A stretch of 64,000 nucleotides of DNA, taken from NCBI GenBank assembly GCA_033182465.1, contig CP137321.1, forward strand, positions 1,984,001 to 2,048,000, written 5' to 3'. Under the pieces are notes generated by a model. That model had not been told where the DNA came from. It saw only the letters and a list, made by a program, of their open reading frames with translations, and ran no database searches. Below, one piece after another: positions 46,380 through 60,979 of this stretch. Source of the DNA: Sanghuangporus weigelae. Its lineage: Eukaryota > Basidiomycota > Agaricomycetes > Hymenochaetales > Hymenochaetaceae. The translations under genes were made by a program, and so were the position numbers. How positions within the stretch are numbered: position 1 is the first letter of the stretch; each line of letters starts with the position of its first letter.

Positions 46380-49274
46380 CTAGTAGGGGCTGTTGACGAT
46401 GCCCGATCTGCTTTGTTTCGATGGTCCGCCGAGCGAACCACGAGGAAGCCTCTTCAGGTTCTTCTTGTTGAGTGCCAGGACGTCATTCGACAGAGCAACA
46501 ACCTGAAGAACATATCCATGAATACAATATACACCTTAAGGCAGATGTCGGTATACGTACAATCTCCTTGTCGTCCCCAAACCTGAAGTTGTCCTGGACG
46601 ACCTCGTCCTCATATCTAAACGAACAGAGTCAGTGTCATCGCTTTTTTTAAAACCTAAGAAAGTATTCACTTCTTGATCGTGTACGAGTCAAGTTTTCCT
46701 TTCTTGACCTTCTCGAAATCCCAGGAAATAACATATCGTCCTGAAGACGTGACGATGGAAGTCTCGTTCTTGCCTTCTCCCTGATTAAATCGTGCAGGCG
46801 TGAACGACGCCGCATGCCCCATAATAGCCGCGTGCTCTGCGCGCAATTGCAAGCGCTTCGGCTGAGGCTTTGCATCCGCAGGGAATGGACGGTCAAAGCC
46901 CAAGCTGCCTGAATACCTTCCGGCGCCGATCAGTGTATCGATTACCAGCAAGTATGTCCTGCAGGTTGCGACAATCCAGCGACCGTCTGCTGTGACGTCG
47001 ATAGCTAAGATCGGGTCTCCCATCGCAGGCAGAGCAGTCTTCGCGATCTTGCCAACAGTATCAAACAGCCGTATGTCACCTTTCTCGCTCGCAACTGCAA
47101 GTTTACCGCCTGCTGTCGTCGTCAAATCCGAGAACGCATTCTTCGACGCGTATTGCTTAGACTCCGCCAACGCGTTTCCGCCTCGGCCTCCTAGCCGTGG
47201 ATCAATACGGAACAGAGCATTGTGCGATGTACCGACGATCGTCTGTTCTCCGGTCATTTGGGAGAATTTGGCCTTCGGAGCGATGTGGTCGACCGATATG
47301 TTATCATCTACTTTCCACTCATCGACGATCTTGCCGTACTCGATGTCCATGGCAAAGAGAGAATGCTCAGCGTTTTCGTTCAACAAGATCATCTTCGCGT
47401 CTTGGTCGTGTAACATCATCTACTCGAGAGTGATGAACGTCCAATTCTGATAGAACTGTGTGATGAGAGGACTTACATGTTTGGGTCTGAACGTCTTCAT
47501 CTTCTTGAAGCCAAGATCCCTAATAGTTGCCGCATACTCAACTTTACCCTCATCCGTATGTTTGAAGACACCAATCTTGTCACCGCGAACGACGAACGTC
47601 CTATCGTTCTTGTGTCCGACGGTAAGCTGAGAGTTACGTTCATTAGGATCCCCAGTGACACCTAAAGCCTCGTCAACCTCGTCATCATCCTCAGAATCTT
47701 CCGACTCTTCTCTCGCTTCTATTTCAATTGTAAGACAAGGACAAAATCCCTTTGGAAGCAATCTGACCTGCTTCAAGTGCACCCTCAACTTCATCTTCCT
47801 CCTCGTCCTCGGCATCCTGCATCTCGACATCATTATCGTAAGAGCTCAATATATACTGCTGTTCATCTGCCTGTTGTGCAACAGATCCAGTAAATCATCA
47901 TTATCGTTCGGACATGAAAACGGACCTTTGCCTTTGCCCAGCTAGCTTGATTGAGCGATTCATACAAACAACTACCCCACGCCTCCTGGAACTCCCTAAA
48001 GTCATCCAACGCCTCGAACTTGAAACACCAGCTGCTCAGAACACCGCCCGCGCTGGTATGATTCCAAGTGCAACTAGCCAACTTCGAGCTCCAACGTGCG
48101 TTGAGATCCGACGTCAGCTTGTGAGCGAACAACTGCTGCTGGCCCTCGAGCGTCATGGCCGTGACGAGGTAGTCGAAGGACGAGGCAGACTCCTTAGCAA
48201 TGCTACCGTGGATATCCGCCTGTTTCAGGAAATGTCCATCATCCTGATCCCAAAGGTACAGCTCTGCCGGCTTGCTAATAACGGGGGGTAATGTTGCCTT
48301 CGTCACAGACTCAGGCTGAGATGTTGAGGCTTGAGAGTCAGCTCCAACGGAGAGCTTGTTCATGGCGCTGGTCAAAGTCGAGCTATCCTCAGAAGCCCTG
48401 CCTTTAGCTTTTGATACCTTTCCCTGCTTCTTTTCCGGTGCCCTGGCAACACAATAGCCGTAATAAACAAAGATGAATTTCCAAATGTTTGTAAGTAAGG
48501 GAGAAACATGCCCACGCACTTCCACACGAACTCCTGCAAATCAGTAGGCGACGCCTTATCGGAGCTTTGCTTGTACTTGCGCTCGTACATCGCACGGTAG
48601 ACGCATTGGACGAAGAGCTCGACGGTGGCTAAGTTCGCGCCGGCCGCCACGAACTGGTATGTCTCGTCTACGTCACCGTCGAGATCTCTCCAGATGAGCG
48701 TCGGCTCGCCCTCGTACTCACCCGTGCGGAACTCGAGCTCGGTCGAGATGAGGAAGACTAGTTCGTCATCTATGTATTTCAATGATAGTCAACCATGGCG
48801 TGTCTCGCAACGGATATGGATAGTGTATACGCACTCTCGTCTTCATCCTCAAGAATGTCCTCCTCCCCTTCTTCAAATACACGTGTAATGACAAGCTGAA
48901 AGTTGTGCTCAACGGATGGTGCCTTGCGGACCGTGGCCATCGCGTCATTATAGCTACCATAACGCAATGAGCGAGCCCAGTCAAGTCAGAGACATCCCCA
49001 AAAAATTCCAGCAACAAATCACACGTACATGCATTCGCGTGAACTACGGATCCCTCCTGGGCGAGCGAGGTAAAGCTGCCCGGAAGGGATTTTGACGAGT
49101 TCTGGCGTGTCAGAGCTCTCTATGTAGGTAATTTGAGTTCCGTTGGGGTTTGGAAAGGCAAGAGGAATATATGCGCACGTAATGAGGCTCCAAAGCCAAA
49201 TACTGTAATATGGTGTATTATCAGATATGAAGACGTGAAACATGTGAGTACGTACTGCGGCCGACGATGTTCAT
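46380..49274 (-). CDS. VID27: VID27 family cytoplasmic protein
   Basis: VID27 was found in yeast through vacuolar import and degradation of fructose-1,6-bisphosphatase; its molecular role is unclear. Two introns at the 5' end join MNIVGR, IFGFGASL and QSSDTPELVKIPSGQLYLARPG, matching the family's N-terminus. Read through, the first part would give a false hydrophobic stretch. The middle has an acidic linker (EEGEEDILEDEDE and SEDSEDDDEVDEALG). The C-terminal WD40-like propeller contains MMLHDQDAKMILLN, SVDHIAPKAKFSQMTGEQTI, ISWDFEKVKKGKLDSYTIK and a terminal NKKNLKRLPRGSLGG. It stops after VNSPY. Confidence 0.9.
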
Positions 49275-49394
49275 GGTGGGTTGAGATCAAGAGAAGACGC
49301 GCAGCGTTTCGTACGTTCGGAATGGTATACGCCTAGTCTAGAGTTGTGTAAATCACCCGTGGGCGCGTCATTCTACTTTCGATCTCATACCACG

Positions 49395-49850
49395 ATGACT
49401 GACTCTAACACCGCAAGTATGCTTCTCACAATAACACATATAAAAATTCAAAGTAAACTGATCTGCTAATATTTTTCCCATTGTGAAAGGTTTTACCTCA
49501 AATACTAGTACCGAGCCGTCTGGCTCTGGCTCATCTCGTTCAAACTCCTTTCGCCAGACCTCCGGAGGTCCGGTGCGTCATCTTCATCTTCATCTTACCA
49601 GATTCGATCACTCACGCTTATACTTGCACAGAGTACAGCACCGGTTTTCGGCTCACCGACTTCGACAATCAGGTCAAACCCACGGCAATCGATGGGTACA
49701 ATACCCTTACGCATGCCGTCGCGCACACTTCCGAACTTCGAATCACTCATTCCGAAGAGGCGCCTCATCATTCGCGCAGACCCTACTCTCGTGTCGTGCT
49801 TTGACCCTTCAGACAAGGAACTATACGATCTTTGGGCACCGAAGTCGTAG
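49395..49850 (+). CDS. Small conserved-looking basic protein, unknown function
   Basis: Three exons give about 110 residues: MTDSNTAS, then FTSNTSTEPSGSGSSRSNSF with RQTSGGP, then STAPVFGSPTSTIRSNPRQS, IPLRMPSRTLPNF and the compact end KRRLIIRADPTLVSCFDP with DKELYDLWAPKS. The Ser/Thr/Pro-rich front and the fixed-looking final 35 residues suggest a short linear or partner-binding protein. I do not recognise a named family. It is divergent from VID27 across only 120 bp, so they probably share a promoter. Confidence 0.6.
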
Positions 49851-50055
49851 GCAGTGTACCTACCTAAATCTATTATTCGCCTTGTTGAGCAGACTATGGA
49901 ATTGTTCTACATGGTGTTACAGTCTATATTCGGGGATCAAAGAGCAGTGAGGATAAGTATGGTATGATACATGAGATCTAGCAAATAATAAACACAAGAG
50001 GCGAAGTCGAAAAATAGATAACCCATACGGGTAACCAAGCCACAAACAACCACTT

Positions 50056-53000
50056 TTATACAGGACCACCACGAATGGTGTTAACAAGGCTCTCCCAATA
50101 ATTATAATCGGCTCCTTCCACGCTGCTCCCGAGTCCTGAATCACCATTCAGCATGTAAGGCGTGTTCAACCAGTCGGCAGTTCCACCTCCAACACCAGTC
50201 GAGAACGTGCCCCATTGTCCGCTCGATAGCGAGTTCCCACCACTCCCGAATGAGTCTAGTGGTAAAGGTGGATTCGTGACGACGTTGCACCAGTGATCCA
50301 GCATGTTTTGAGCGCTCATATCTTCATCAGTGCTCGGACTGCCTGTTCCCACCGGCGACTGTCTTGAGCTGACCACGCCGTTTTGCGCTTGTGCTTGTAC
50401 ACGCTGGAACGTAGGTGATGCCGGTAAAGGCGCCATAACATTTCCTGGAATACCAGCAGCTCCAAGTAGTGCATTCGGAGTGCTCGCTGCAGTCGATATT
50501 ATGCCCTTGTTGGTGAGTGAGGAGTACGACTGTCGCGTCCCAGGCGACGCGGCGCTCTCACTTGAAGAACGCGTGTGCTGGACGTTACGGGACTGCTGTA
50601 AGCTGAGTAGCAAATTCGCATTCACTTGAGCGTCTATCGAATGATCGGGAGAAGCGCTGAATGGTGTTTCAGTAAGAGCACCTCGACGAACAACACCGCC
50701 CTGAGATTTCGCCTGCAAGGCCTTCTGCTTCAGAAGCTCGACAATTTTTAGTTCTCGACGTGTCGTCTCGTCGAGTGGGATGCCCTCGAGATCCCTAAGG
50801 AATGTGTCGAGAATGACGTGCATTGCATCCGCATCTTTTCCGTTAGGTTCGAGAATCAAATAGATTCCGCTGATCATCGCAGTCTGGAATTCACGGTATG
50901 CATTTCCGACCATGCGCAATACTTCCTCAGACTGCGTGCGCCGATAATTCTGGCGAACCCCAAAGTCCTGGAGCGCTGCAGTAAAACATGCACGCCTCGA
51001 CCGCACATAACGGTCCGAATCAAGCCGACGTAGGATATATGGTCGATGTAAGCTGATACGGACAAAGTGGATTTCCGTCGTCAACAAATAACGATGCACC
51101 GGAATATACGAATATTCCTCTAAGTGGTCCAACGAGGTATCTGGGTTGAAGGAGAAATGAGGTGGGAGAGTATCGATAAATTTTTGTAGATCGTCGTCAA
51201 GAGCCAGTACTTCCGAATAGTGGTTTTGTATACGGACACGTTGGAAGTAACTTAACGGGTGATGAGCTAAGGGTCACCTGATGATTCAAATTGAGACAGA
51301 CGTACTGGACCATCTTGCCAATAAGATACGCTAGCTTGTGCCTTAAGATAACGAAGGTCATGCGGGTCGGATGGGATAGCGGCGGGGCAGAGGGCACGGA
51401 AGTTAGAGTTGAGAGGTCCTCAACGTTCAAAGGCGGTAAGGTTGTTGTGTATTCATCTTGGATGGCATAGGGGCGGCCAAGCACCATAGAATACGATCTG
51501 TCCGCGTGATACAAATACGCCCTATATAATAAATTTCGTTGGTACTAAACATATTCGGTAGAACGAACGTAACGTGCTAGGCTCACCATACTCGTCTCCG
51601 ATATTCCGCTTGAGCAGGCTCGAGGCGCTGAAGAATTCCATTGAGTTTCTGCCACTGACATATTAATCTGATAAACTGACCATTCCAGCCGGGTCACGAT
51701 GAAGACCAAGAGCTTGGGCGGTGCAAACCGCGGCACCCAGTTGGCTCCAGCACTCCGTTATTCTACGGTCAAAGGTCAAGTAACGAGCGCTCTGATAGGT
51801 ATGCAATGATTAGAACGAAACCTTCCGACAGGAGCGCTCAAATTAAAGTCTTACCAGCAATCTCGTGAGTACCATTTCCAGGGAATCGGGCTGAATAGCA
51901 GCGGCTATAAGTAAAGCACGTCTCGCTGTGTTTACCAATCAGTATTGCAGAAGAAATTGAGATACCACTGAAACACTTACATGACCAGTAGTATCGGGAA
52001 GATTTTAATTTTCGCTCCTGGGCATTGCCGCCAATAGCCTCTGGAGCAAGACGAACAGCAATAGCAAGAACAACGAAAAGCAATGGGAGAAAACGAATAT
52101 CACTGGGGTTTGAGCCTACACGATCAACAAAAAGAGCTGCATAAGACTCTCTGAAGTCATCTTCCGAAATCGGATAACGCGTCCAATTCCTACCCAGATG
52201 AAGAGTCAACGCACGCGCTCTATGATTGAGAACATACCGGTTGTATATGCTACTCACATATTTTTGAAGTAATAGTCAATGAGAAGGTCGGTATATTGTT
52301 TTGATGGTAGTTCTTGCATGAGCTCATGGAGCTTGTTTTCTGAGAGTCCGCAGTCGCGGATCAAGCTCTGTAGAAGGTCGGCAGCCGTCGGTTCCCCATT
52401 CTGCATCAGTACTTTTTCCTGATCATTTTCGTTCATAGTCGGAAGACTTCCGGAGGGCTGCGGCATGCTTCCACTCCCAGCAAACTGACCGTTCATTTGT
52501 TCACTGGGAGTACCGTCATTGCTCGGTGCGACATGCGTAAGCTGCAAAGCCACGTTGAACCTTGCATTTCCTATCGATTCGGCTTGCCTCACCTGCTCGA
52601 GCATAGTGGTGGGAGCCACACTTCCTGAAACACTGTTACCGTACCACTTCCCTCCCTTATCGAATGTTCCCGCCCCTACATCACCTTCCTCGCCTTGAGA
52701 ACCTTCGTCGTCAGGTGATAATGAACCTGAGCCTCCAAGTCGGGAGAGCACGGATGTACCCATGATGGGAGAAGAAGGCCCACTAGGGGTGCCTCCACAG
52801 AATTGAGGAAGGGCGACTTCGATAATATGCTCAAGCCGCGAAAGGCGAGCATGGATGTCCTGATCCGACTTGCCTGGTGTGTATGCTTTGCATAGATCTG
52901 GAACTTTACGAGCAATGCACTGCAGCGGTTACATTAGGAGAAGAAGCGGCATGAGGAGGAATGTGCTGGAAGAGACGAACGTGAGAGCACGGGACTTGGC

Positions 53001-53313
53001 GGTCACACTGTATGCGGTTTTGTAAGATGGCAAGTTTTAAAAAGTTGCAAAAAAGACAAAGGCGCACTTTTTGCTTGCGTCTGTGGCATTCTCCGCAAGA
53101 ATAACTTTAGAGTGATGTGAGAAACGAGGACGATGACGGAAACTGTGTGCTTATCATCGGCTGGGCTCACCTTACTCTGGTGCGTGGCTTCTTTTTTGTA
53201 ACCTGACCTGGTTGGTCAGTGTCGTCCTTTATTTTGCGCTTTGAAGAGGATGAGGCCGAGATGGGAGGGGTCGGCCTTACGGCCGGTTGGATGGGGTGCT
53301 CTGTCTTGATCAT
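50056..53313 (-). CDS. Zn2Cys6 fungal-specific transcription factor
   Basis: The N-terminus starts MIKTEHPIQ, and a basic stretch (KKKPRTRV) precedes a binuclear zinc cluster. The cluster is spread over three exons: SCGECHRRKQK, then CDRQVPCSH, then CIARKVPDLC, giving CX2CX6CX5CX2CX8C. A coiled-coil linker follows (DIHARLSRLEHIIEVAL). The middle homology region includes LMQELPSKQYTDLLIDYYFKNM, RYPISEDDFRESYAALFVD and LPLLFVVLAIAVRLAPEA, then HRYLLTTEIHFVRISLHRPYILRRL. A low-complexity Ser/Gly-rich C-terminus ends at NTIRGGPV. This type binds CGG-containing DNA and activates genes, but the target pathway cannot be read. It is divergent from MED17 with 178 bp between start codons. An upstream in-frame ATG at 53397 would overlap more of that spacer. 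Confidence 0.88.
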
Positions 53314-53491
53314 GCGCGGGAATGCAGACGGGAGGACCAAGTGGTGTGTGGCCAGAGGACAAGAAGTAACGGCGTGCCTCTTCAAATGTATTATCATTAT
53401 CTATGACTCGGGATCGGCCCGTGATCTGCGGCTCGGTATCAACCGTGATCTGCGATCTCTCTACAACTTCTTCAATATCTACTCGCTCACA
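53314..53491. promoter_or_regulatory. Short bidirectional promoter, Zn2Cys6 factor / MED17
   Basis: Only 178 bp lie between the two divergent ATG codons, so core promoter elements must be shared or overlap the 5' leaders. No TATA box was seen. Confidence 0.5.
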
Positions 53492-55946
53492 ATGCAAGAC
53501 GCTCTTCAGGACGAGGAACAGTCCTGGCGGAAAATAAAATTGTCTCTCGAGAGACCTTACAAGGATGATACAGGGCAGCCGATTCCCACTCTGCTTGATA
53601 TCACCCCAGACGGACAATTCATTTACGAGCCTCGCAAGGATTATGACACTAAGCTCACAGAACGATTTCACCGAATATTCGCTGAACGCGGCGTAGATTT
53701 CTTCGATTCAGATCCCGAGACCAGGTATCGATCTGAACCTGAAACTTCTGATAGTAATGTCGCTAGCAGCGCTCCGGACAAGGAGAATGAATCTCCAGAT
53801 GATGCAGACAAGAAAGAGACACCACCGGATGAAGAAAAGTTAATGACACCAGAAAAGCTTTTCCAAATGAGAAGCGAGATCATTCCTCGACTTCAGTGCG
53901 TGCGTGTCCCGATCATTGTAGAGTAGCTCACTGAAATCACTGTTCCCTTCCAGGGTTGCGTTTGGTGAAATGCTACATGCGCGCGACCTTTTGACGCTTC
54001 TCCTTTCCACATCTCCTTCGTCAGGCTCTGATCTGAATTCGTCAGCGACCATATCCGTGATTGGAGCTCCTTCTGCGCTTCCGCCAGCGACCTTAAATCC
54101 ATCACTCAAGCCGGGTCTCCTAACCACTTCGACGGTCACTGCACATCCCCCTATTGCGTCTTTGCAGGCATTCAACGCGCAGCTGGTGACAGGTCAAAAA
54201 GATGACGCACTTCGAAGGGCATCTGACGTAGTGCGAACCGCAGCGGAGAGTATCGGTCGAACTACTTCCCGTTCGGAGCAATACTGGGCAGATGCTTTGA
54301 GGATTCGTCGTGGAAATTGGGACCTTGTTCCCGCGCCTCTTCCTCTTGGTTCTCCAACAGGAAAAGGATCGGACAAGACCAGTAGAGATTTCTTGATTTC
54401 ATACGGTCTTGAGTCATGTCAGTTTGCTCTCATCTCGTCTTTGGACTGCCTGCTCATGCATATTCTCTCCCAGCATCACCTGCTTTCCGTCGCCACGCTA
54501 TTGCTCACATGGCATTCTACTCTACACCGTCCTCACAGGATGGACCACTTGTCTTTCCAAATCGAGACAAGACGCGGTTACGCGTTAGTTTGAGAAGAAA
54601 GCAGACATCAGGAGACATGTCGACCTGCCATAGTCAAGTGCGAGTTACTCCAGACGATTCCCTGAGCGGTGTCATTAAAGAAGCGCAAAGAGAAATAGTC
54701 GAGAAGGAGATCTTTGCCGAACTCATAAGAGAAGCGGGAAATTTACCTACCGCGTCGGCGCGTGTATCGGAGAGGTTGATCGTAATTGATGCTGCTCAGG
54801 ATGTGGAACTCCGCTTCGAGTTGGTATGCACAGATACTTTTGGATCTACTTGAACCTTGATCTTCTGACTTCTTTCTCCTAAATTCAATAGATAGATGAG
54901 GACTTGGTTGCACCTTCTAATAGAAGTGCAGGATCCTCTTCCGACCTAGCAGGCCATGCGTTATGCGATCTCATCGCCTCCTCTCTTCCTCTCTTCCTTC
55001 TTCGCCAACACGCACATGCAAAAGTCATCCGACTCAAGTTGCTCCCCAAGCAAACTCAGTTCACGCCGCGTCCTACCCAACAACCACAAGTCCTTCAACC
55101 AATTATCGAGCTTTTGCAATATCACGTATTTCTAAATCGCGTACGCGGGGAGCTTATGCGGGCTGTTACGAGATTGCGCGCTGTTGGAGTCCCTGTCGAT
55201 TTGCGTTTTGAAGATGTAGCAGAGACGGGGAAACTTGTTTTGGACGCATTATTGGAGGGAAAAGAAAGGATCGGAGGAGAAGCAGTTCTAAAAATTGGAG
55301 GGAGGTTCGTCATTTCCCCTCACTTATCAGTGCCAGGTGCAAATTTAATATCTCTCTTCTTAGGCATACCATCCGCTTTACCTTCACCTCACCCTCCACA
55401 CTCGTCGCAATCCTCCCACAAGCAACGATCCCAATTGCTTCCATCCCTCAGCTAGTGCAGCTTCTTGGAGACGAGATTGAGCGAAGCCTGCTTGAAGAGA
55501 TCTGCGAGATCGGTATTGAAGCCTGTCAGTCTCTGAGTGGGACGTGGTTCGTCGATGAAATGATGTCTCGAGCCGTCGGTCGGTGGGAAGGTTGTGTTCT
55601 GTACGTATCTCAACTGCTCCTCCCTCCCTCTTCCCGTTCTCTCTTACTAAAAGACCTGATACATATTAGAAACTTCCGCATCAAATGCTCGCACGACCTC
55701 TCCTTAGATTGTCACGCTCATCAACTCATCCGCCCACCTCCACCGCCTACTGCTACCTCAGCTGGTCGATCTGCTTCGGGTATGATGTTGTCGCAGCTTA
55801 GTCCTCTGTCTGCTGGACTTGCAGGCGGAGGTGGAGTCTCAATGGCCCCATCGAAACTCTTGACTTATGACCTGCGTGAGGATAAGGCACTTGGTGTGTT
55901 TGCTTGGGTTAGGCAGATTATAGAAGATGCGCTGTCCAACAGTTGA
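53492..55946 (+). CDS. MED17: Mediator complex subunit 17 (MED17/Srb4)
   Basis: This is the scaffold subunit of the Mediator head, needed for most RNA polymerase II transcription. The start is MQDALQDEEQSWRKIKLSLE, continuing RPYKDDTGQPIPTLLDITPD and the helical ERFHRIFAERGVDFF. The next exons carry an acidic Ser/Asp linker, then GEMLHARDLLTLLLS and ADALRIRRGNWDLVPAPLPLG, a stretch I recall from basidiomycete MED17. Later parts include AEIVEKEIFAEL-like IVEKEIFAELIREA, QPIIELLQYHVFLNRVR and the C-terminal WVRQIIEDALSNS. Introns are short, and some frames read through introns produce long misleading frames. It is convergent with the GPI-anchored protein, with 112 bp between stops. Confidence 0.82.
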
Positions 55947-56058
55947 TAGTAATGGGTCGGGATTAAGTCACTATCCTAGACGTAGCATATTATTTACCGT
56001 TCATAAGTACCACTTGGTTCCATCATCCGCAAATAGTCAAATCAATCTATCTGTACAT

Positions 56059-57314
56059 TTACAAATACAATACCACCAGGGCAATAATAACAGAAGGAGC
56101 GATCGTAGAAACCACATCAGACAATCCCAATTGCGCAAGGGCACCGTTTTCACGATCCCCGTCGAAGTCACATCGACAACCGGTGGCGCGAGCGCTGTCC
56201 GCTGCGTCTGCTGCGCCGGAGTTCTTGTACCTCGGGTATGAGTCATGGTATCGGTATGAATCAGGATTGGAGTCGGAGTTGGAGAACGGCGATTGGGCTT
56301 GGTATTCGCCTTCAGAATCTGAATCAGAAGCGCCGGAGCTGGAGCTGTCGGAGTCAGGCGAAGACGTGCCAGAGTCGTCGGGTGAGGTGTTGGCGTGGGT
56401 GGGTGCGACGCCCGTTGCACGAGCTGCAGCCGACTTCGTGCCAGAGATATTTGCAGAGTGGGTTCTCGTAGTAGGTTTCTGTGTGCTCTCGTCATCTTCG
56501 TCTTCGCCATCCTCCTCGTCCTCTCCCTCATCCATGCCATCATCTTCCGTTCGTGAATGAGAGTCTGAATCCGTCCCGTCTCCTTTCCGGCCATGCGGTT
56601 TCTTCCCGTTACTTGACTGTGCTGAGTCTGATACGGGAGACGAGGTGGAAGTAGTTGCGCTTTCAGAAATAGAGAAGCTGCTTGCACTGTTCGTCGTGCT
56701 CGAATTCGCCGCTGACTTTCTGTTAATCAGGCGACCAATACCCCAAGGCACACTCTCCCCATCCGGCTGTTGAGGATTCTCTGGAGGCTTCGTCTCGTTT
56801 GAAGGTGACGCGATCTAATAAGGACGCATTACATTTATTAAACACGGTGAGGTTCCATTCAATGTATGAAAGACTACCGTAAATCGCGTCGTCCAAGCCC
56901 TCGTAGATATATCATCCCCATTCGTAAATTGGTAGAAGTAAACCGAAGAATACGGGTTCACTTCTGGACAAGTCCACGAGAACGGCGTGAGCGATTTGTC
57001 CGTTCCGTCCAATCCAGTCGCTACGTTTGTAACCAGGCTCATGTTATTATTCGAGCCAGACATGAGATCTGGATAACAAATTAGCATATTAGCACAATTC
57101 ATTCCCAAGAAAATTTTGTTTTTCTAAAAAAAAAACCACCTATGGTGACGTTCGTCCAAGACCCAGAGGAGTCTGGTACCCAAGCAATCGTACAATTCGC
57201 TCCAGCCGCATACGTCTCATTCGGACCGGGAGTCATAGGCTGTACCTGCGCAGAGACCCGCCGGTTGAAGATGATCACCACGAGGAGGGAGACGAGCGTG
57301 GAAACAGGTAACAT
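56059..57314 (-). CDS. GPI-anchored Kre9/Knh1-like cell-wall protein
   Basis: A signal peptide (MLPVSTLVSLLVVIIF, cleavage near VSAQ) leads to an Ig-like domain with PGPNETYAAGANCTIAW, SSGSWTNVTIG, VTNVATGLDGTD and a WTCP...SVYFYQFTNG block. That is the N-terminal domain of Kre9/Knh1 and Ser/Thr-rich GPI proteins. A long linker follows that is rich in Ser, Thr, Asp and Glu (for example EGEDEEDGEDEDDE) and would be heavily O-glycosylated. The last 20 residues (IAPSVIIALVVLYL) are hydrophobic, as in a GPI-attachment signal. It likely works at the outer membrane face or in the beta-glucan wall. Three exons are used. The acidic linker is unusually strong for this family. Confidence 0.8.
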
Positions 57315-57936
57315 CACACAGGACGCTCCAGTAGAAAAGTGATCCAGATGTTATCGTGAACAGGAGAAAGCGAATAAAGTTAGGATACCAGATCCTTCGA
57401 GATACAGGAGACACAGGCGGAAGTGAGAGGGCAGTTCTGAGAGTGAATGATTTGGGGGCTGGCAGGTTTTATTCCTTCATGATCGCGTTAAACTTTGACT
57501 GAGTGCAAGTCTGAGACGAAATGTTTTGAAATTCGATGCAGAAGCACCCAAGGTAGAAAGAGGAGCACATTCTCGCCTGAATGAGAATGAGCACTTCCTT
57601 CTACACACGATCCAGTTTTCTCTGATCACGCAATACCAGTGGATTTGCTCTAGTGCCGCACACCTTGATAATTTCCTGTCCAATTACCATGATACCTCTT
57701 CTCCATAAGTATATTCCGTATATCTTCTAACGGGAAACGGAGTCAAAGATTGTTCAGCGTGTTGGGCATTGTAAGGAGATTTATCGAATGTCACAATATG
57801 AAGAGGAATTCGGACGATGGAAGTAAGAGTCAAAGAAGTAAAGTAGAGGCGATGATCATGTTTTCCTAAAAAGGCAGCGTGGCGCGGATTCAATTGACTG
57901 GGACCATGGACGCGCAATCATTCTTAACAAGAACCC
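57315..57936. promoter_or_regulatory. Divergent promoter, Kre9-like / VPS24
   Basis: About 620 bp between divergent starts. Short frames occur on both strands but none is supported. Confidence 0.45.
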
Positions 57937-58819
57937 ATGCAGTCAATTAACCGATTTCTTTATGGCCCAACTCCAGAAGAGAAGATACGGGCATGGCAAG
58001 GCAAGCTACGTGGGGAACAACGGCAGCTCGATCGGGAGATGAGGCAGGTTGGCTTTCTTTGTGTATTCGATATCGAGAGCTGTAGTATCACTGATACTCA
58101 TTGTTTTTGGTTTTGTCACTGCAGCTTGAAATGGCGACGAAGAAAGCACAAGTGGAGGTGAAGAAACTTGCAAAGAAGGGGGATATTAAGAATGCGAAGG
58201 TCCTTGCAAGAGAGGTTGTTAGAAGCAATAAACAGAAGGATCGATTATCCGTTAGCAAGGCCCGGTTAGGGTCTATCAATAACCAGCTCGTGCAACAACT
58301 TGGTGAGTATTGCGGAGTCCTGTGATCTTTCATTCTGTACTGACGCTTGATGGTAGCTATGTACAAAGTGACGGGTGCTCTTCAGAAGTCAACGGAAATA
58401 ATGAAGCTATCAAACTCGCTTGTCAGATTGCCACAGATCAGCCAAGTGATGCGGGAAATGAGCATGGAAATGACAAAGGTGCGGGAGTTTTCTGTTTGCT
58501 TCTGTGCTCCTTGTTCACTGGTCCTCCAGGCGGGTATCATGGAAGAGATGCTAGATGATGTGATGGAGATGGAAGACGACGAGGAATTAGAGGAGGAAGC
58601 TGATGCGGAGGTCGAGAAAGTGCTGTTCGAGATCACAGACGGCAAGCTCGGTGCTGCTGGCACAGTGAAAGACGAATTACCAGTTAGTTCTGCCTTGTTT
58701 TGTCCAGCTTTTCTTCTTACTGATGATGATCAAAGGCCGTGGCGGATTCGGTCGAGGAGGAACAGGAGAGGAATCTGGAGCAGTATCAGAAGCAATTGAA
58801 CGAGCTTTTGAGCGGTTAG
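57937..58819 (+). CDS. VPS24: ESCRT-III subunit VPS24/CHMP3
   Basis: This charged helical protein polymerises on endosome membranes to bud vesicles into multivesicular bodies. The start MQSINRFLYGPTPEEKIRAW is diagnostic of Vps24. It is followed by basic helices (KKAQVEVKKLAKKGDIKNAK), a middle helix (YKVTGALQKSTEIMKLSNSL) and an acidic C-terminal part (MEMEDDEELEEEADAEVEK). The tail EQYQKQLNELLSG would bind Vps4 MIT domains. Five or so exons are joined at short introns. Confidence 0.92.
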
Positions 58820-59109
58820 CCAATAGACACAGACATGGTTTCTCTCTACTTTGTATCACTACGATCATATATTATTTTCACTGGTACCGGAATTAATGTA
58901 TAGAATTCCGGAGAGAATATCCGCATTTATCTTATCTTTTTTGAGATGAAGCTGATGTCACCTTTTGACGGAGCAACCGGACAAGCCGATGGCGTCCAAT
59001 GCGAGCGCTGCGTGCGCACTTTTTTTTTCTTCCATTTCACCTACTCACCACCACCTCCTCATTCACTTCTTTCCCTTCCGTTGCAGCTCAGCGCTCAACG
59101 TCTCCGATA
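58820..59109. promoter_or_regulatory. Spacer and leader before IDH2
   Basis: About 290 bp with a CT-rich stretch just before the ATG, typical of highly expressed fungal genes. Confidence 0.4.

Positions 59110-60979
<1,870 letters not shown>

Noticed and set aside
53219-53926. A longer plus-strand frame that would start MED17 about 270 bp earlier
   Set aside because: Its first part is the reverse of the Zn2Cys6 factor's first exon. The MED17 ATG at 53492 fits the family start.
56183-56560. A long plus-strand acidic frame
   Set aside because: It is the mirror of the Ser/Asp-rich linker of the Kre9-like protein on the minus strand.
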